Under the pieces are notes generated by a model that made no database searches, was not told the DNA's origin, and worked only from the letters and a program-made list of their open reading frames with translations. This document shows positions 1 through 8,382 of a stretch of 34,710 nt of DNA, piece by piece. Source of the stretch: Bradyrhizobium viridifuturi (lineage in GTDB: Bacteria; Pseudomonadota; Alphaproteobacteria; Rhizobiales; Xanthobacteraceae); contig NZ_LGTB01000064.1 of NCBI RefSeq assembly GCF_001238275.1, positions 1-34,710 of the forward strand. Direction: 5' to 3'. Numbering within the stretch: position 1 is the stretch's first letter; every line of letters starts with the position of its first letter. The position numbers and the translations under genes are program-made.

Positions 1-497
1 ACTTCCATCGCGCGCGCTTCAAAGATTTTCTATCCCAGACAAAGACTGCATTGAGCTGGCAGCCGCCTACTGCTCGGCGGAAGAAGTCTTCATGCGCCAT
101 CATGATTTCTGAACGTGGAGGGGTCTTCCACGGCAGGATGTTTGGCGGCGAGGGAGCCGCGATGTTGTAGCTGATGGCGCCGAACGACTCCTGCGGTGCA
201 TGAGGAGTTCGACGTCGAGCAGTCTGGCCGACGCCACGTTTTAAATAACTGACGGTGATTGCGGGCGAACTTCGCCGAGCGGGAGACCAATTCGCATCCG
301 CATTGGTGCTGCCTCGTTGAATTGCGCTGCATGCAGAACTCGGCCTTTGCGCGACTGGTTCGTTGGCCTAGCCCCAGTCATCCCGCAGCCCTTAATCTCT
401 CGTTAACCCTTTCTTCATTGCCGAGCGATACAGAATCGGAGTTACTAACGCCGAATGTAGAGTTTTCGGCAAAATGTCGTAACCACGAGATGCCGCC
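1..497. other. region upstream of repA without a convincing gene
   Basis: I recognise no gene here. A minus-strand frame opens at an ATG at 103 and runs off the left edge (about 34 codons); it could be the start of a gene lying outside the window, but it is too short to identify. The stretch should hold the repABC promoter. I looked for the usual repABC partition palindrome (GTT-N4-GC-N4-AAC type) and did not find one. Confidence 0.3.
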
Positions 498-1723
498 GTG
501 TCTTTGACGGAACAAACCGCAGCCGATCATTCGGCGTTAAATGAGCCTCGTGCGATCCATGAACTGATCGCTGCGGACGCTCGCGAGCTGTCGGCGAAGC
601 TTGTCGCCCACAGACTGAAACTCTTCCCGCCGAAAGCCGCCAAAACCTTACGTCGATTCTCGTCCGGCGAAGCGGCCAAGTTGATCGGCGTGAACGACTC
701 CTATTTGCGGCAGTTGTCGCTCGAGAAGAAGGGGCCCGAGCCCGAGATCGGCCCGGCCGGCGACGTCTCTATTCTTTGGACGACATCCAGGCCCTTCGAA
801 CCTATCTCGACGAGACCGGAAAGGCCTCGCGCCGATATCTGCCGACGCGCAGGGAAGGGGAGCATCTGCAGGTCATAGCCGTCGTCAACTTCAAGGGCGG
901 TAGCGGCAAGACCACCAGCGCGGCGCACTTGGCCCAGCATCTCGCCTTGCAGGGATTTCGCGTTCTTGCCGTCGACCTCGATCCTCAGGCGTCCTTGTCG
1001 GCTCTGCATGGATACCAACCCGAATTCGACGTCGAAGAGAATGGCACCTTGTATGGTGCCATCCGCTACGACGACAGCCGCCGCGAACTGAGCGACATCA
1101 TTCGACGGACTTACTTCCCGCTCCTGGATATCGTGCCAGCGAACATCGAACTGATGGAATTCGAGCACGAAACACCCAAGGCTCTGGCCCAGCGGCAGTC
1201 CGGAGACCCACTCTTCTTCGCAAGGGTGGCGACGGTGCTCGGGTCGGTCGAGGCAAACTACGACGTCGTGGTCATTGATTGTCCGCCCCAGCTGGGATTT
1301 CTCACGCTGTCGGCGCTATGCGCCGCAACCGCGGTCCTCATCCCCGTGCATCCCCAGATGCTCGACGTGATGTCGATGTCGCAGTTTCTCTTGATGACCT
1401 CGGACTTGCTCGAAGTCGTCGCGAAAGCCGGCGGCAACATGAACTACGATTGGATGAGATATCTCGTCACCCGCTACGAACCCGGCGATGGTCCGCAGGC
1501 GCAGATGGTCGGCTTCATGAGATCGCTTTTCGGCGATCGCATGATCACCAATATGATGCTGAAAAGCACCGCAATCAGCGACGCCGGCATCACCAAGCAG
1601 ACCCTCTACGAGGTGCCTCGCGAACAGTTCACGCGATCGACCTACGACCGCGCGATGGAGTCGCTCGACGGCGTCAATGGGGAGATCCAGAATCTCATGC
1701 AAGTGGCTTGGGGGAGAACCTGA
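498..1723 (+). CDS. repA: RepA, ParA-type partition ATPase of a repABC replicon (one apparent 1-base frameshift)
   Basis: RepA is the Walker-type ATPase that segregates repABC plasmids with RepB and represses the operon. The N-terminal part (GTG start at 498) has the family signature SGEAAKLIGVNDSYLRQLS, a helix-turn-helix region. After about residue 90 the family sequence continues in another frame: LDDIQALR, then the Walker A box FKGGSGKTTSAAHLAQ and DLDPQASLSALHG. The switch lies at about 759-765; one extra G there gives a continuous protein of about 408 residues, the normal RepA length. The stop overlaps the repB start (TGATG). The break is either an under-called G run or a real inactivating mutation; since repB and repC are intact I favour a sequence error. 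Family assignment is very secure, intactness is not. Confidence 0.85.
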
Positions 1724-2721
1724 TGGGACGCAAGAACCTACTCAGCGATCTGCTCAGCGATCCTCCGCAGGCCGCTCCGAGCGCGCCGCTGGCGGAGGAG
1801 GGGAGGGCACCCCAGCCGACCCTCGGCGGGCGCGGCGTTGTCGGAGCCATGAGCCGATCGCTTGAGCGACTGACGGCCGAGAGCGAAGCGGCGAGAGCGC
1901 TGGCCGATCAATTCGCCAATGGCGAGACAGTGCTCGAAATCGATCCCTCGGTGATCGACGCATCGATCGTGCCCGACCGGATGCCTGGTACGGATGAGGA
2001 GCACGAGGCTCTGGTCCAATCGATCTCCGCCAACGGCCAGCTCGTTCCCGTTCTACTGCGTCCTCATCCGAGCCAGCCGGCCCGCTACCAGACGGCTTAC
2101 GGTCATCGCCGGGTGAGGGCGCTGAAGGCGCTCGGAAGGCCGGTCCGTGCGGTCATCAGGAAGATGACCGACGAAGAGCTCGTGGTGGCGCAAGGCAAGG
2201 AGAACGGCGAACGGAAGGATCTTTCGTTCATCGAGAGGGCAATATACGCCGTCACTCTCGAGGACCGCGAGTTCAAGCGTGACACGATCGGCTCCGCCCT
2301 CAGCGTCGACAAGACCGAACTCTCCCGCCTGATCTCGGTCGGCCGCGCCATTCCGCGTGCGCTGATCGAGGCAATCGGCCCAGCGCCGAAAACTGGCCGG
2401 AGACGCTGGATGGAGCTCGAAGCCTTGCTCCAGGGCAGGGATGCAATCGGCGAGTTGGCACAGCTGATCTCGAGCCAGGCCTTTCTAAGTAAAGATTCGG
2501 ATGCGCGCTTCCTTGCCGTTTGCGCAGCGCTTGCGCCCAGGCCGCAGCGAACGGAACCCGAGTCTTGGACATCGGCCGACGGCAAGGCAGTCGCCTCGAT
2601 CGACCGCAAAACGGAAAAGACCACCCTCGCGGTAAACGAGAAGGTCGCTCCTGGGTTCGGCGAATTCGTCGTAGGGCGGCTAGGTGAACTCTACGTGGAG
2701 TACCTCAAGGGAACTGCATAA
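1723..2721 (+). CDS. repB: RepB, ParB-type centromere-binding protein of repABC
   Basis: RepB binds the plasmid centromere sites and works with RepA in partition. The 332-residue product begins MGRKNLLSDLL, typical of RepB, and carries the ParB/Srx core: the region with RPHPSQPARYQTAYGHRRVRA around residue 110-130, then a segment with KENGERKDLSFIERA and a helix-turn-helix near DTIGSALSVDKTELSRLISVG. The ATG overlaps the repA stop, implying translational coupling. Length and order (repA-repB-repC) are normal. It is distinct from the second ParB in this window (8372-9352), which has a KorB-like C-terminus. Confidence 0.93.
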   Translation: MGRKNLLSDLLSDPPQAAPSAPLAEEGRAPQPTLGGRGVVGAMSRSLERLTAESEAARALADQFANGETVLEIDPSVIDASIVPDRMPGTDEEHEALVQSISANGQLVPVLLRPHPSQPARYQTAYGHRRVRALKALGRPVRAVIRKMTDEELVVAQGKENGERKDLSFIERAIYAVTLEDREFKRDTIGSALSVDKTELSRLISVGRAIPRALIEAIGPAPKTGRRRWMELEALLQGRDAIGELAQLISSQAFLSKDSDARFLAVCAALAPRPQRTEPESWTSADGKAVASIDRKTEKTTLAVNEKVAPGFGEFVVGRLGELYVEYLKGTA

Positions 2722-2821
2722 GCGCGCTTCCCGAGGCTCCTGCAGAACATGGCGCAGCCAGCAAAGAAGGCTTGCCGCGCGATCAGTAGGCGTATCGATT
2801 TTCAACAGAGGAGTAGAACGC

Positions 2822-2871
2822 AAAGAAAAAGGCCCCCGAAACGTCTCCGCCCGGAAGCCTTCTCTAACGTG
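2822..2871 (-). terminator. intrinsic terminator of the antisense RNA
   Basis: On the minus strand AAGGCTTCCG (2871-2862) pairs with CGGGGGCCTT (2838-2829) around a 23-nt loop, followed directly by T residues. In repABC loci this stem-loop also overlaps the repC leader structure. Confidence 0.65.
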
Positions 2872-2880
2872 TAAGCAGCC
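2822..2880 (-). ncRNA. probable repABC antisense RNA (incompatibility RNA, ctRNA)
   Basis: repABC operons carry a small antisense RNA in the repB-repC gap that limits repC expression and sets incompatibility. Here the gap holds, on the minus strand, a TTGACT hexamer (2906-2911), a 17-nt spacer, a weak TTCTCT (2883-2888), and about 10 nt further a start region near 2876-2880. It ends in a terminator hairpin with a 10-bp stem (2862-2871 with 2829-2838, two G-U pairs) followed by five T. The predicted RNA is about 55-60 nt, the usual size. The exact 5' end and the -10 box are inferred. Confidence 0.65.
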
Positions 2881-2972
2881 TTAGAGAATCACGGACGCGA
2901 ATCCCAGTCAAGCGTATTTGCTGCGGTATCGATTCGCCGAGCGCTTTTTCTTTGCCTGGAAAGGCGAAGAAC

Positions 2973-4190
2973 ATGATCGACAGTCATCCAACGACGCCCT
3001 TCGGGCGGCGGACGCTGACGCTTGCCATGGTGGCGAGCCAGGCGGCCGCGAAGGCATGCCCTGAAGACAGAGTAGTTCACAAGTGGAAGATCTTCCGTGC
3101 GATCACCGATGCGAGGGAGCGGCTCGATATCTCGGATCGTGCGTTGACCGTGCTCAACGGCTTGCTGACGTGTCTACCGGAGACGGCTCTCACCCCTGGC
3201 AACCTCGTTGTCTTTCCCTCGAACGCGTCTCTGAGCGAGCGTACGCACGGCATGGCAGGGACCACGCTCCGCCGGCATCTCTTCGCGCTGGTCAACGCGG
3301 GACTCATCATCCGCCGCGATAGCCCCAACGGAAAGCGATACGCTCGGCGATCTGGCGATGGCACGATCGAGCAGGCGTTCGGGTTCGACCTGACGCCGAT
3401 CGTGGCGCGGGCCGAGGAGTTCGATCGTCTGGCCGACGAGGTGAGGATCGAGCGTCGCACCATTGCCTTGGCGCGGGAGCGTGTCTCGATACTCCGGCGG
3501 GATATAGCCAAGATGATTGCCGTCGCAGCGGAGGAGGGGGCCCAGGGCGACTGGGGGGATGTCCGGAGGCGCTTCGCCGGCCTCAGTGGCCGCTTGCCAC
3601 GAGTGGTCGGGCTAGGCCTCCTCGAACCTCTTGCCGAAAGCCTGGAGCGTCTTGCCGCAGAGGCGGGCAAGCTGTTGGATTCCCATCTCTCTGCACAGAA
3701 ACCGGACGGCAATGACAGCCATTCTGGCGCGCACTATCAGAATTCAAATCCAGACCCCTTTATTGAACTTGAACCAGCCTCTCAAGAAGGCGGGGGGGCC
3801 ATCAGTGAAACCCAACCGGTGCCGGAGAGGAGGAGCCAACAGACGACGGGATTCCCGTTGGGGCTGATCCTCAAAGCTTGCCCCGACATCGCGATGTACT
3901 CGCGGACAGGAATCGGAAGCTGGCCCGAATTCATCGCGACGGCCGCGGTTGTTCGATCGGCGCTGGGGGTCAGCCCGAGCGCCTGGGAAGACGCCGTGGA
4001 CGCGATGGGGGAGGGCGATGCAGCGGTTACGGTCGCCGCGATCCTGCAACGCTCGGCGGAAGTCAAAAGCCCGGGCGGATACCTGCGGGGTCTTACGGCA
4101 AAAGCCCGGGCCGGCAATTATTCCATCGGACCGCAGATCATGGCGCTCTGGAAGAAGCAAAAGACTGCGAATGATAAACAGGTTTCCTAG
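2973..4190 (+). CDS. repC: RepC, replication initiator of repABC
   Basis: RepC is the initiator protein; in this family the origin lies inside repC. The 405-residue product starts MIDSHPTTPFGRRTLTLAM, which matches the family start TTPFGRR. I chose this ATG over a TTG 21 bases upstream for that reason. Further family blocks are SDRALTVLNGLL, LVVFPSNASLSERTHGMAGTTLRRHL, LIIRRDSPNGKRYARR and EQAFGFDLTPIVARAEEF. The C-terminal half holds KSPGGYLRGLTAKA, typical of RepC ends. The gene follows repB by 251 bp, the space used by the antisense RNA. Intact and of normal length. Confidence 0.95.
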   Translation: MIDSHPTTPFGRRTLTLAMVASQAAAKACPEDRVVHKWKIFRAITDARERLDISDRALTVLNGLLTCLPETALTPGNLVVFPSNASLSERTHGMAGTTLRRHLFALVNAGLIIRRDSPNGKRYARRSGDGTIEQAFGFDLTPIVARAEEFDRLADEVRIERRTIALARERVSILRRDIAKMIAVAAEEGAQGDWGDVRRRFAGLSGRLPRVVGLGLLEPLAESLERLAAEAGKLLDSHLSAQKPDGNDSHSGAHYQNSNPDPFIELEPASQEGGGAISETQPVPERRSQQTTGFPLGLILKACPDIAMYSRTGIGSWPEFIATAAVVRSALGVSPSAWEDAVDAMGEGDAAVTVAAILQRSAEVKSPGGYLRGLTAKARAGNYSIGPQIMALWKKQKTANDKQVS

Positions 4191-4198
4191 CCGCGAGC

Positions 4199-4214
4199 GG
4201 GCGTTCCGACGCCC
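4199..4214 (+). terminator. hairpin just after repC
   Basis: GGGCGT-TCCG-ACGCCC forms a perfect 6-bp stem with a 4-nt loop 9 nt after the repC stop. There is no T tract, so termination is uncertain. Confidence 0.3.
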
Positions 4215-4431
4215 TGCGACTGGCGACGGCGTCTCCGGAACGGCGGGACGCGAACTGCACTGCGGGCGCGATTGAGGTGTTCGATGGCTCGATAGAAGCG
4301 ATGCCGCTGCCGGAGGGCGCAACAGGCGGTGCGATGTGAAGGAAGAAGACGGGGAGTGCCAGAACATAGACTAACGGCGCGCCCACGATGTGGCGGTGAA
4401 GCAGCCCACGATCTGCACTGAGACCTTTTCG

Positions 4432-4632
4432 CTAGGACTCGCCGGAGCCGGCGAATAGCACCGTCGGTGGCGTTGCGCGCGGCGGCGGGATGGACCGTCC
4501 GCCGGGTGATCCTGGTCTGCTCTTCAGGTCGTAGCGTTGGGCCAGGTCGAGCAGCCGCCGCTTGGTGAACGGGTCCGCGTTCTCGGCCAGATCGCGAGCC
4601 CGCTGCGCGAAGCCCCTGTAAAAATCTTCCAC
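4432..4632 (-). CDS. small hypothetical protein of rhizobial type (66 residues)
   Basis: A 66-residue product with a GTG start and a G-rich sequence upstream. The N-terminal half, EDFYRGFAQRARDLAENADPFTKRRLLDLAQRYD, looks like a two-helix amphipathic unit of a kind I recall in short Bradyrhizobium-type hypothetical proteins. The C-terminal half is Pro/Ser/Gly-rich and likely disordered. No catalytic or DNA-binding motif is visible. It stands alone, transcribed against repC. Function unknown; coding status is inferred from the frame and the N-terminal similarity. Confidence 0.5.
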   Translation of the reverse strand: MEDFYRGFAQRARDLAENADPFTKRRLLDLAQRYDLKSRPGSPGGRSIPPPRATPPTVLFAGSGES

Positions 4633-4779
4633 GACGCCACCCCCGCAACATCACTGAAAGCCGGATTTCAATGCTGGACGCGCTCCACGTCAAGCGGTCT
4701 GATGAATGAAGACAACTTTCGGCGATCCACTTGTGCTCGCGGTGCACCGGGAACTAGGCTGATCGCGGCAGGGAAAACC

Positions 4780-4962
4780 ATGACTCCGCTCTACCTGAGC
4801 CGGAAGCTGTGCCCGAAGTGCGGGAAGCCGATGACGGCTGTGCCCGACGACGTCGCGCCGGGCCGGCCACGCTACGTCTGCCTGGCCTGCGAAGACGACC
4901 CGCTGCGCGATCCCACAGCCCGGAAATGGGCGGAAAGCCCGCTGCGGCCGCCGGCCAAGTAA
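4780..4962 (+). CDS. small zinc-ribbon-like hypothetical protein (60 residues)
   Basis: The product starts MTPLYLSRKLCPKCGKPM and later has YVCLACEDDPL: two C-x2-C knuckles about 23 residues apart, which would bind one zinc ion. The rest is a short basic/Pro tail. Proteins of this pattern are widespread in Bradyrhizobiaceae with no known function. AGGGAAAA directly precedes the ATG as a plausible ribosome-binding site. The Cys pairs are seen; zinc binding is inferred. Confidence 0.6.
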   Translation: MTPLYLSRKLCPKCGKPMTAVPDDVAPGRPRYVCLACEDDPLRDPTARKWAESPLRPPAK

Positions 4963-5673
4963 CGTTCGAACCGAAATCGAGCCCGGCAGCCGGATCGCTG
5001 TTGACGTCGATCGTGCTCACAACCCGCACCAATGCTGTGGCGTTGCAACCCGCACGCTGAGCGTCGTTCCATCGCGCGGGCCGGCGGAATCGTCCCGGAC
5101 TCGGCGGCCGGCATGTCCACCGACGCTAGCATCTGTTTCACGCCTCGCAGAGCGTGTCGGTCGCATGGATGCGGAAGGACCGGGTTGCATCCGCATGGCG
5201 AGAGCGTCGGCACCCTCGTTATCGATCTTGCGATGGCCACTTCGACAGGTGCGCCGACGTTGCTGGCAGCGATAGTTTCCCTCGTAGGTGATGACCCGGC
5301 GCTTAGGTGGCCTGCTTATGATGAACGACGTTTCGCTGCGACCTGCATTGCCCTGAGATCTGAATGCCCACTAGGGCCGCCTATCTTCATTCCATGTGTT
5401 TTCGCGACGGGCGCACCCATCTGCGTCCTCGATAGAGGCTGGTCTGACCGAAGGCCGATCCCGCTTTGCGGGCTCTCGATCTTGTCCCTGCAACGCCCGT
5501 CATCGACTTTCTTCCCCTCGCGCTGCGCGCCATTCCTCGCGGTCCAAGAAAGTCGCTGCCGGCCGCCCTCCATTTCATTTCGGCCCTCCGGGTGCAGGTC
5601 GATCGCCTCCGGTCTCACGACCGCCATCGAGGACGCGATAGGCGCGGCCCGAGAAAACAAAGGGAATGAGACA
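4963..5673 (+). other. gene-poor stretch before the DUF736 gene
   Basis: About 700 bp in which I see no supportable gene. The DUF736 frame stays open upstream of its ATG, but that extension has no family resemblance and an off-frame composition. The promoter of the DUF736 pair probably lies at the right end. Confidence 0.3.
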
Positions 5674-5985
5674 ATGGCTACCATCGGCACCTTCACCTCC
5701 ACCGGCAATGGCTTCTCCGGCGCGATCAAGACGCTCAACCTCAACGTCAAGGCCAAGCTGATCCGCGTCGAGAACCCTTCCGACAAGGGACCGCACTTCC
5801 GCATCTACTCAGGCAACGTCGAGCTGGGTGCTGCCTGGCAGAAGACCGCCAAGGACACTGAGCGCGACTACCTCTCCGTCAAGCTGGACGATCCGAGCTT
5901 CCCCGCCCCGATCTACGCCACCCTGACCGAGGTCGAAGGTGCGGAAGGTCTCCAGCTGATCTGGTCCCGGCCCAACCGGGACTGA
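5674..5985 (+). CDS. DUF736 family protein
   Basis: A 103-residue protein starting MATIGTFTSTGNGFSGAIKTL, with KAKLIRVENPSDKGPHFRI and a C-terminal LIWSRPNRD. This is the compact all-beta DUF736 family, very common on alphaproteobacterial plasmids and conjugative elements near transfer and replication genes; its function is not known. The start is fixed by the family N-terminus and by AAGGGA upstream. It is followed 61 nt later by a 47-residue ORF, probably co-transcribed, then a strong hairpin. Its presence supports a plasmid or integrative element. Confidence 0.9.
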   Translation: MATIGTFTSTGNGFSGAIKTLNLNVKAKLIRVENPSDKGPHFRIYSGNVELGAAWQKTAKDTERDYLSVKLDDPSFPAPIYATLTEVEGAEGLQLIWSRPNRD

Positions 5986-6046
5986 GGCTCAGCCAGCGGG
6001 CTCCGCCGCGAGGCGGGGCCCGCTCCCTTCGACTGGAGATGCGATC

Positions 6047-6190
6047 ATGACCATCGACACCATTGAAGAGTTGCGCGCCGAGCTGCGCGACTGCGTATTC
6101 ACGCCGGCGGAGCGCAAGGCGCTCGAACTCGAATTGGCCGAGCTCATCCGCCAACGCGACGAAGCGCTCGCGGCCGAGGAGGGGGCATAA
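6047..6190 (+). CDS. small acidic helical protein (47 residues)
   Basis: A short product starting MTIDTIEELRAELRDCVFTPAERKALELELAELIRQRDEALAAEEGA. It is predicted almost entirely helical with heptad-like Leu spacing, so it may form a small coiled coil. TGGAGATGCG precedes the ATG. It sits directly after the DUF736 gene, and its stop codon is inside the loop of the following terminator hairpin. Function unknown; coding status rests on position, ribosome-binding site and composition. Confidence 0.6.
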   Translation: MTIDTIEELRAELRDCVFTPAERKALELELAELIRQRDEALAAEEGA

Positions 6191-6198
6191 GCCCCCTC
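6179..6198. terminator. bidirectional terminator hairpin
   Basis: GAGGGGGC-ATAA-GCCCCCTC is a perfect 8-bp stem with a 4-nt loop. It lies between the convergent 47-residue ORF and the HU-type gene, so it can serve both strands. The TAA of the upstream ORF forms part of the loop. Confidence 0.6.
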
Positions 6199-6208
6199 GT
6201 CTTGCGAC

Positions 6209-6514
6209 TTAAGATGCTCCGTCGCTTGGGGCCGCTCCTCCGTTCAGAACATCTTTCACGGCTTTAGCAGGTGTAAACGTCAGCTTCCTGGAAGCTGCGA
6301 TTGCAATCGTTGCGCCCGTCGACGGATTGCGGCCCTCGCGGGCGGGGCTATCCTTGACCTTGAACTTGCCGAATCCGGGAAGGCTCGTCTCGGCTCCGCT
6401 GACGGCCGCATCAGCGATGGCCCTGAACACGCTATCGACGATGGATTTCGCCTGAGCTTTTGTCAGGTCGTTCTCGGCTGCAATCTTTTCGGCGATCTTA
6501 TTGGCAGTCGTCAT
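6209..6514 (-). CDS. HU/IHF-family DNA-binding protein
   Basis: A 101-residue histone-like protein. The N-terminal helices (NKIAEKIAAENDLTKAQAKSIVDSVFRAIADA) are followed by the beta arm with the family signature GFGKFKVKDSPAREGRNPSTGATIAI, where the conserved RNP tip appears as GRNPSTG, and a last helix (LTFTPAKAVKDVLN). HU proteins bend DNA as dimers. Plasmid-borne copies often assist replication, partition or recombination. It is monocistronic and convergent with the DUF736 pair. Confidence 0.92.
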   Translation of the reverse strand: MTTANKIAEKIAAENDLTKAQAKSIVDSVFRAIADAAVSGAETSLPGFGKFKVKDSPAREGRNPSTGATIAIAASRKLTFTPAKAVKDVLNGGAAPSDGAS

Positions 6515-7539
6515 CGGACGAGCTCCGTCTTGTTTCAGTTATGCTCGTCTGACATCAAGGCCGTGGAACAGATAGAGCCGGCATCACAAGCAGAGCCGTA
6601 GTCCCCGAAAAATTGCCAGACTACGACAGTGTTCCGTCCATTGCGGCGTAACCGCGCCTCCGTTTGGCGCGTTACAGCCGTTCGAACGCTTCGACTGTCT
6701 CCGCACTGCTGTCGAAGGTCTGCACCATGGTCTGGCCATTCGTGGCGATCGGTCCCAATTGCGGATCAGCGAAACTTCTCTGAACAGGGTCGGCTTCGCG
6801 GATAGCTCGATGCGGCGATGCTGAATCGAAGATCAGCGATCCGCAGCGCTACCCTGCAAGGATTGGCAAGTTTTCCGGAGCGCTTGCAGAATAGGGCTTC
6901 CCCCACGATTGCTTGGTCTGTCGCGGGGTCTAGAGCCTTTGCGCCTGAAGCACGTTCTCCTTTCGAGTGCACAAAGGGCGCCCAATTCCGTGGTTACTGC
7001 GGGCTCAATCCAATCCTTACGAGGATCTGGCACAACGGAGAGGACATGACGGCCTGAGCTATGAGTGCGACAGCTAGAACTCAATAGACTGCAACTGCTC
7101 TCCAGATACCTATAATGTCAGCGAGCAAAAGCATAAAACTCAACGCCTAAGGCCTAAGACACGACTTTCATCCAGTACATGCGAAACCCTCGAATTGGCC
7201 GAATTGAATAGGCGCCATTGCTTAAGAAGGAGAGTGGGCTCCCGGCCAATAAGGCCAGCCTACGGATGATACCGCGTTAATCGTTTGGGCGAGCCCCTCC
7301 GGGGACAGCTCTGCTCGCGCCGCCCGGCGGCGCTCCCGGAGCCCGCAAGCGGTCTCCGCGCATTCGCGTGACGATCCTCTCGCGATTGTGTCGACAGCAG
7401 TGGTCCAGCAACGAGCACGGTCTCCGTCGTGCCTGCCAGAATTTGTTCCTTCCGTTGGCGATGTACTGACCTGACTCTTCTGGCAGGGGATTCGCCGGGT
7501 GAATTTCGGGATCGTTCCGGTGATTGGATTCGCAATCGC
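6515..7539. other. gene-poor stretch between the HU-type and parA genes
   Basis: About 1 kb with only short overlapping frames of off-frame composition. I recognise no protein, RNA or repeat in it. Confidence 0.3.
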
Positions 7540-7557
7540 TGTTGGTTCAAACCAACA
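7540..7557. promoter_or_regulatory. 18-bp palindrome upstream of parA, candidate parS/operator
   Basis: TGTTGGTT-CA-AACCAACA has perfect 8-bp arms around a 2-bp centre. It lies 63 bp before the parA ATG. The identical 18-mer in the opposite orientation lies just after parB (9673-9690). Placement on both sides of a parAB pair, and the KorB-like ParB, make it a good candidate for the ParB binding site and operon operator. Confidence 0.7.
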
Positions 7558-7620
7558 CCTCCACGAAACGATGGACGAGGACATGCACCCAGCGCCGCCA
7601 GACCCATTCCGGATTTTGAG

Positions 7621-8382
7621 ATGAAGACCATTGTCATCAACAATCAAAAGGGCGGGGTCGGCAAGACGACGCTTGCTGTGCATTTGGCCTGGTTCATGGC
7701 GGAGGCGAATCTCCGCGTTCTCGTGATCGACGTGGATGCGCAGAGCAATGCGTCGGATACGTTGAGGCACTATGCCGGCTCAACGTTAGCCGCGGATCTG
7801 TTCAAGCCGGGGATGCGGATCGCACCTCGTGAAGACGAAGGCTTAACGCTCGCGCCGGCCGATAGCTCGCTGACTGATCTCGATCGCAGCAATGCGGCCG
7901 CCATAACCACTCTGCAAGAGAATCTCGCTATTGCGTCGGATCAGTTCGATGCCTGCGTCATCGATACGCCGCCATCACTTGGACTGCGCAGCGTCGGTTG
8001 TTTGGTCGCGGCGTCGCATGTCCTGGCGCCCATTTATCTGGAGGACTATTCGATCAAGGGCGTCAAAGGCCTGATGCAGACCGTGATCGGCGTCCAGAGG
8101 CGTTATGGTCGCCAGGATACGAAGTTCCTCGGGTTGCTGCCTTCGAACTTCAACACGAAATCGCCCCGTCAACGGACGCATCTTGAGCAACTCTTGCGCG
8201 AGGCTGGGAAATACGTGTTCCCGGGCCAGATCGTGGCAAGGGACGGCTATGCCGAGGCCGTCGCGGAACGCCTGCCGGTTTGGAAGCTCAAGCGCCGCTC
8301 TGCGCAGGAGGCCGGTCGCGAAATCCGTGATGTTCTCGCCAAGATCGTCGCGCAGATGAACGAGACGGCACATGGCGCTTGA
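7621..8382 (+). CDS. ParA-family ATPase of the second partition module
   Basis: A 253-residue protein of the ParA/MinD family. MKTIVINNQKGGVGKTTLA contains the deviant Walker A box (KGGVGKT, residues 10-16); VIDVDAQSNASDTL (A') and CVIDTPPSLGL (Walker B) follow. There is no N-terminal helix-turn-helix, so it is a small ParA like IncC1 or VirC1. The frame is open further upstream, but the family start and the palindrome's position argue for the ATG at 7621. It overlaps parB by 11 bp. With ParB and the flanking palindromes it should stabilise a mobile element, or support transfer as VirC1 does. Confidence 0.9.
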   Translation: MKTIVINNQKGGVGKTTLAVHLAWFMAEANLRVLVIDVDAQSNASDTLRHYAGSTLAADLFKPGMRIAPREDEGLTLAPADSSLTDLDRSNAAAITTLQENLAIASDQFDACVIDTPPSLGLRSVGCLVAASHVLAPIYLEDYSIKGVKGLMQTVIGVQRRYGRQDTKFLGLLPSNFNTKSPRQRTHLEQLLREAGKYVFPGQIVARDGYAEAVAERLPVWKLKRRSAQEAGREIRDVLAKIVAQMNETAHGA

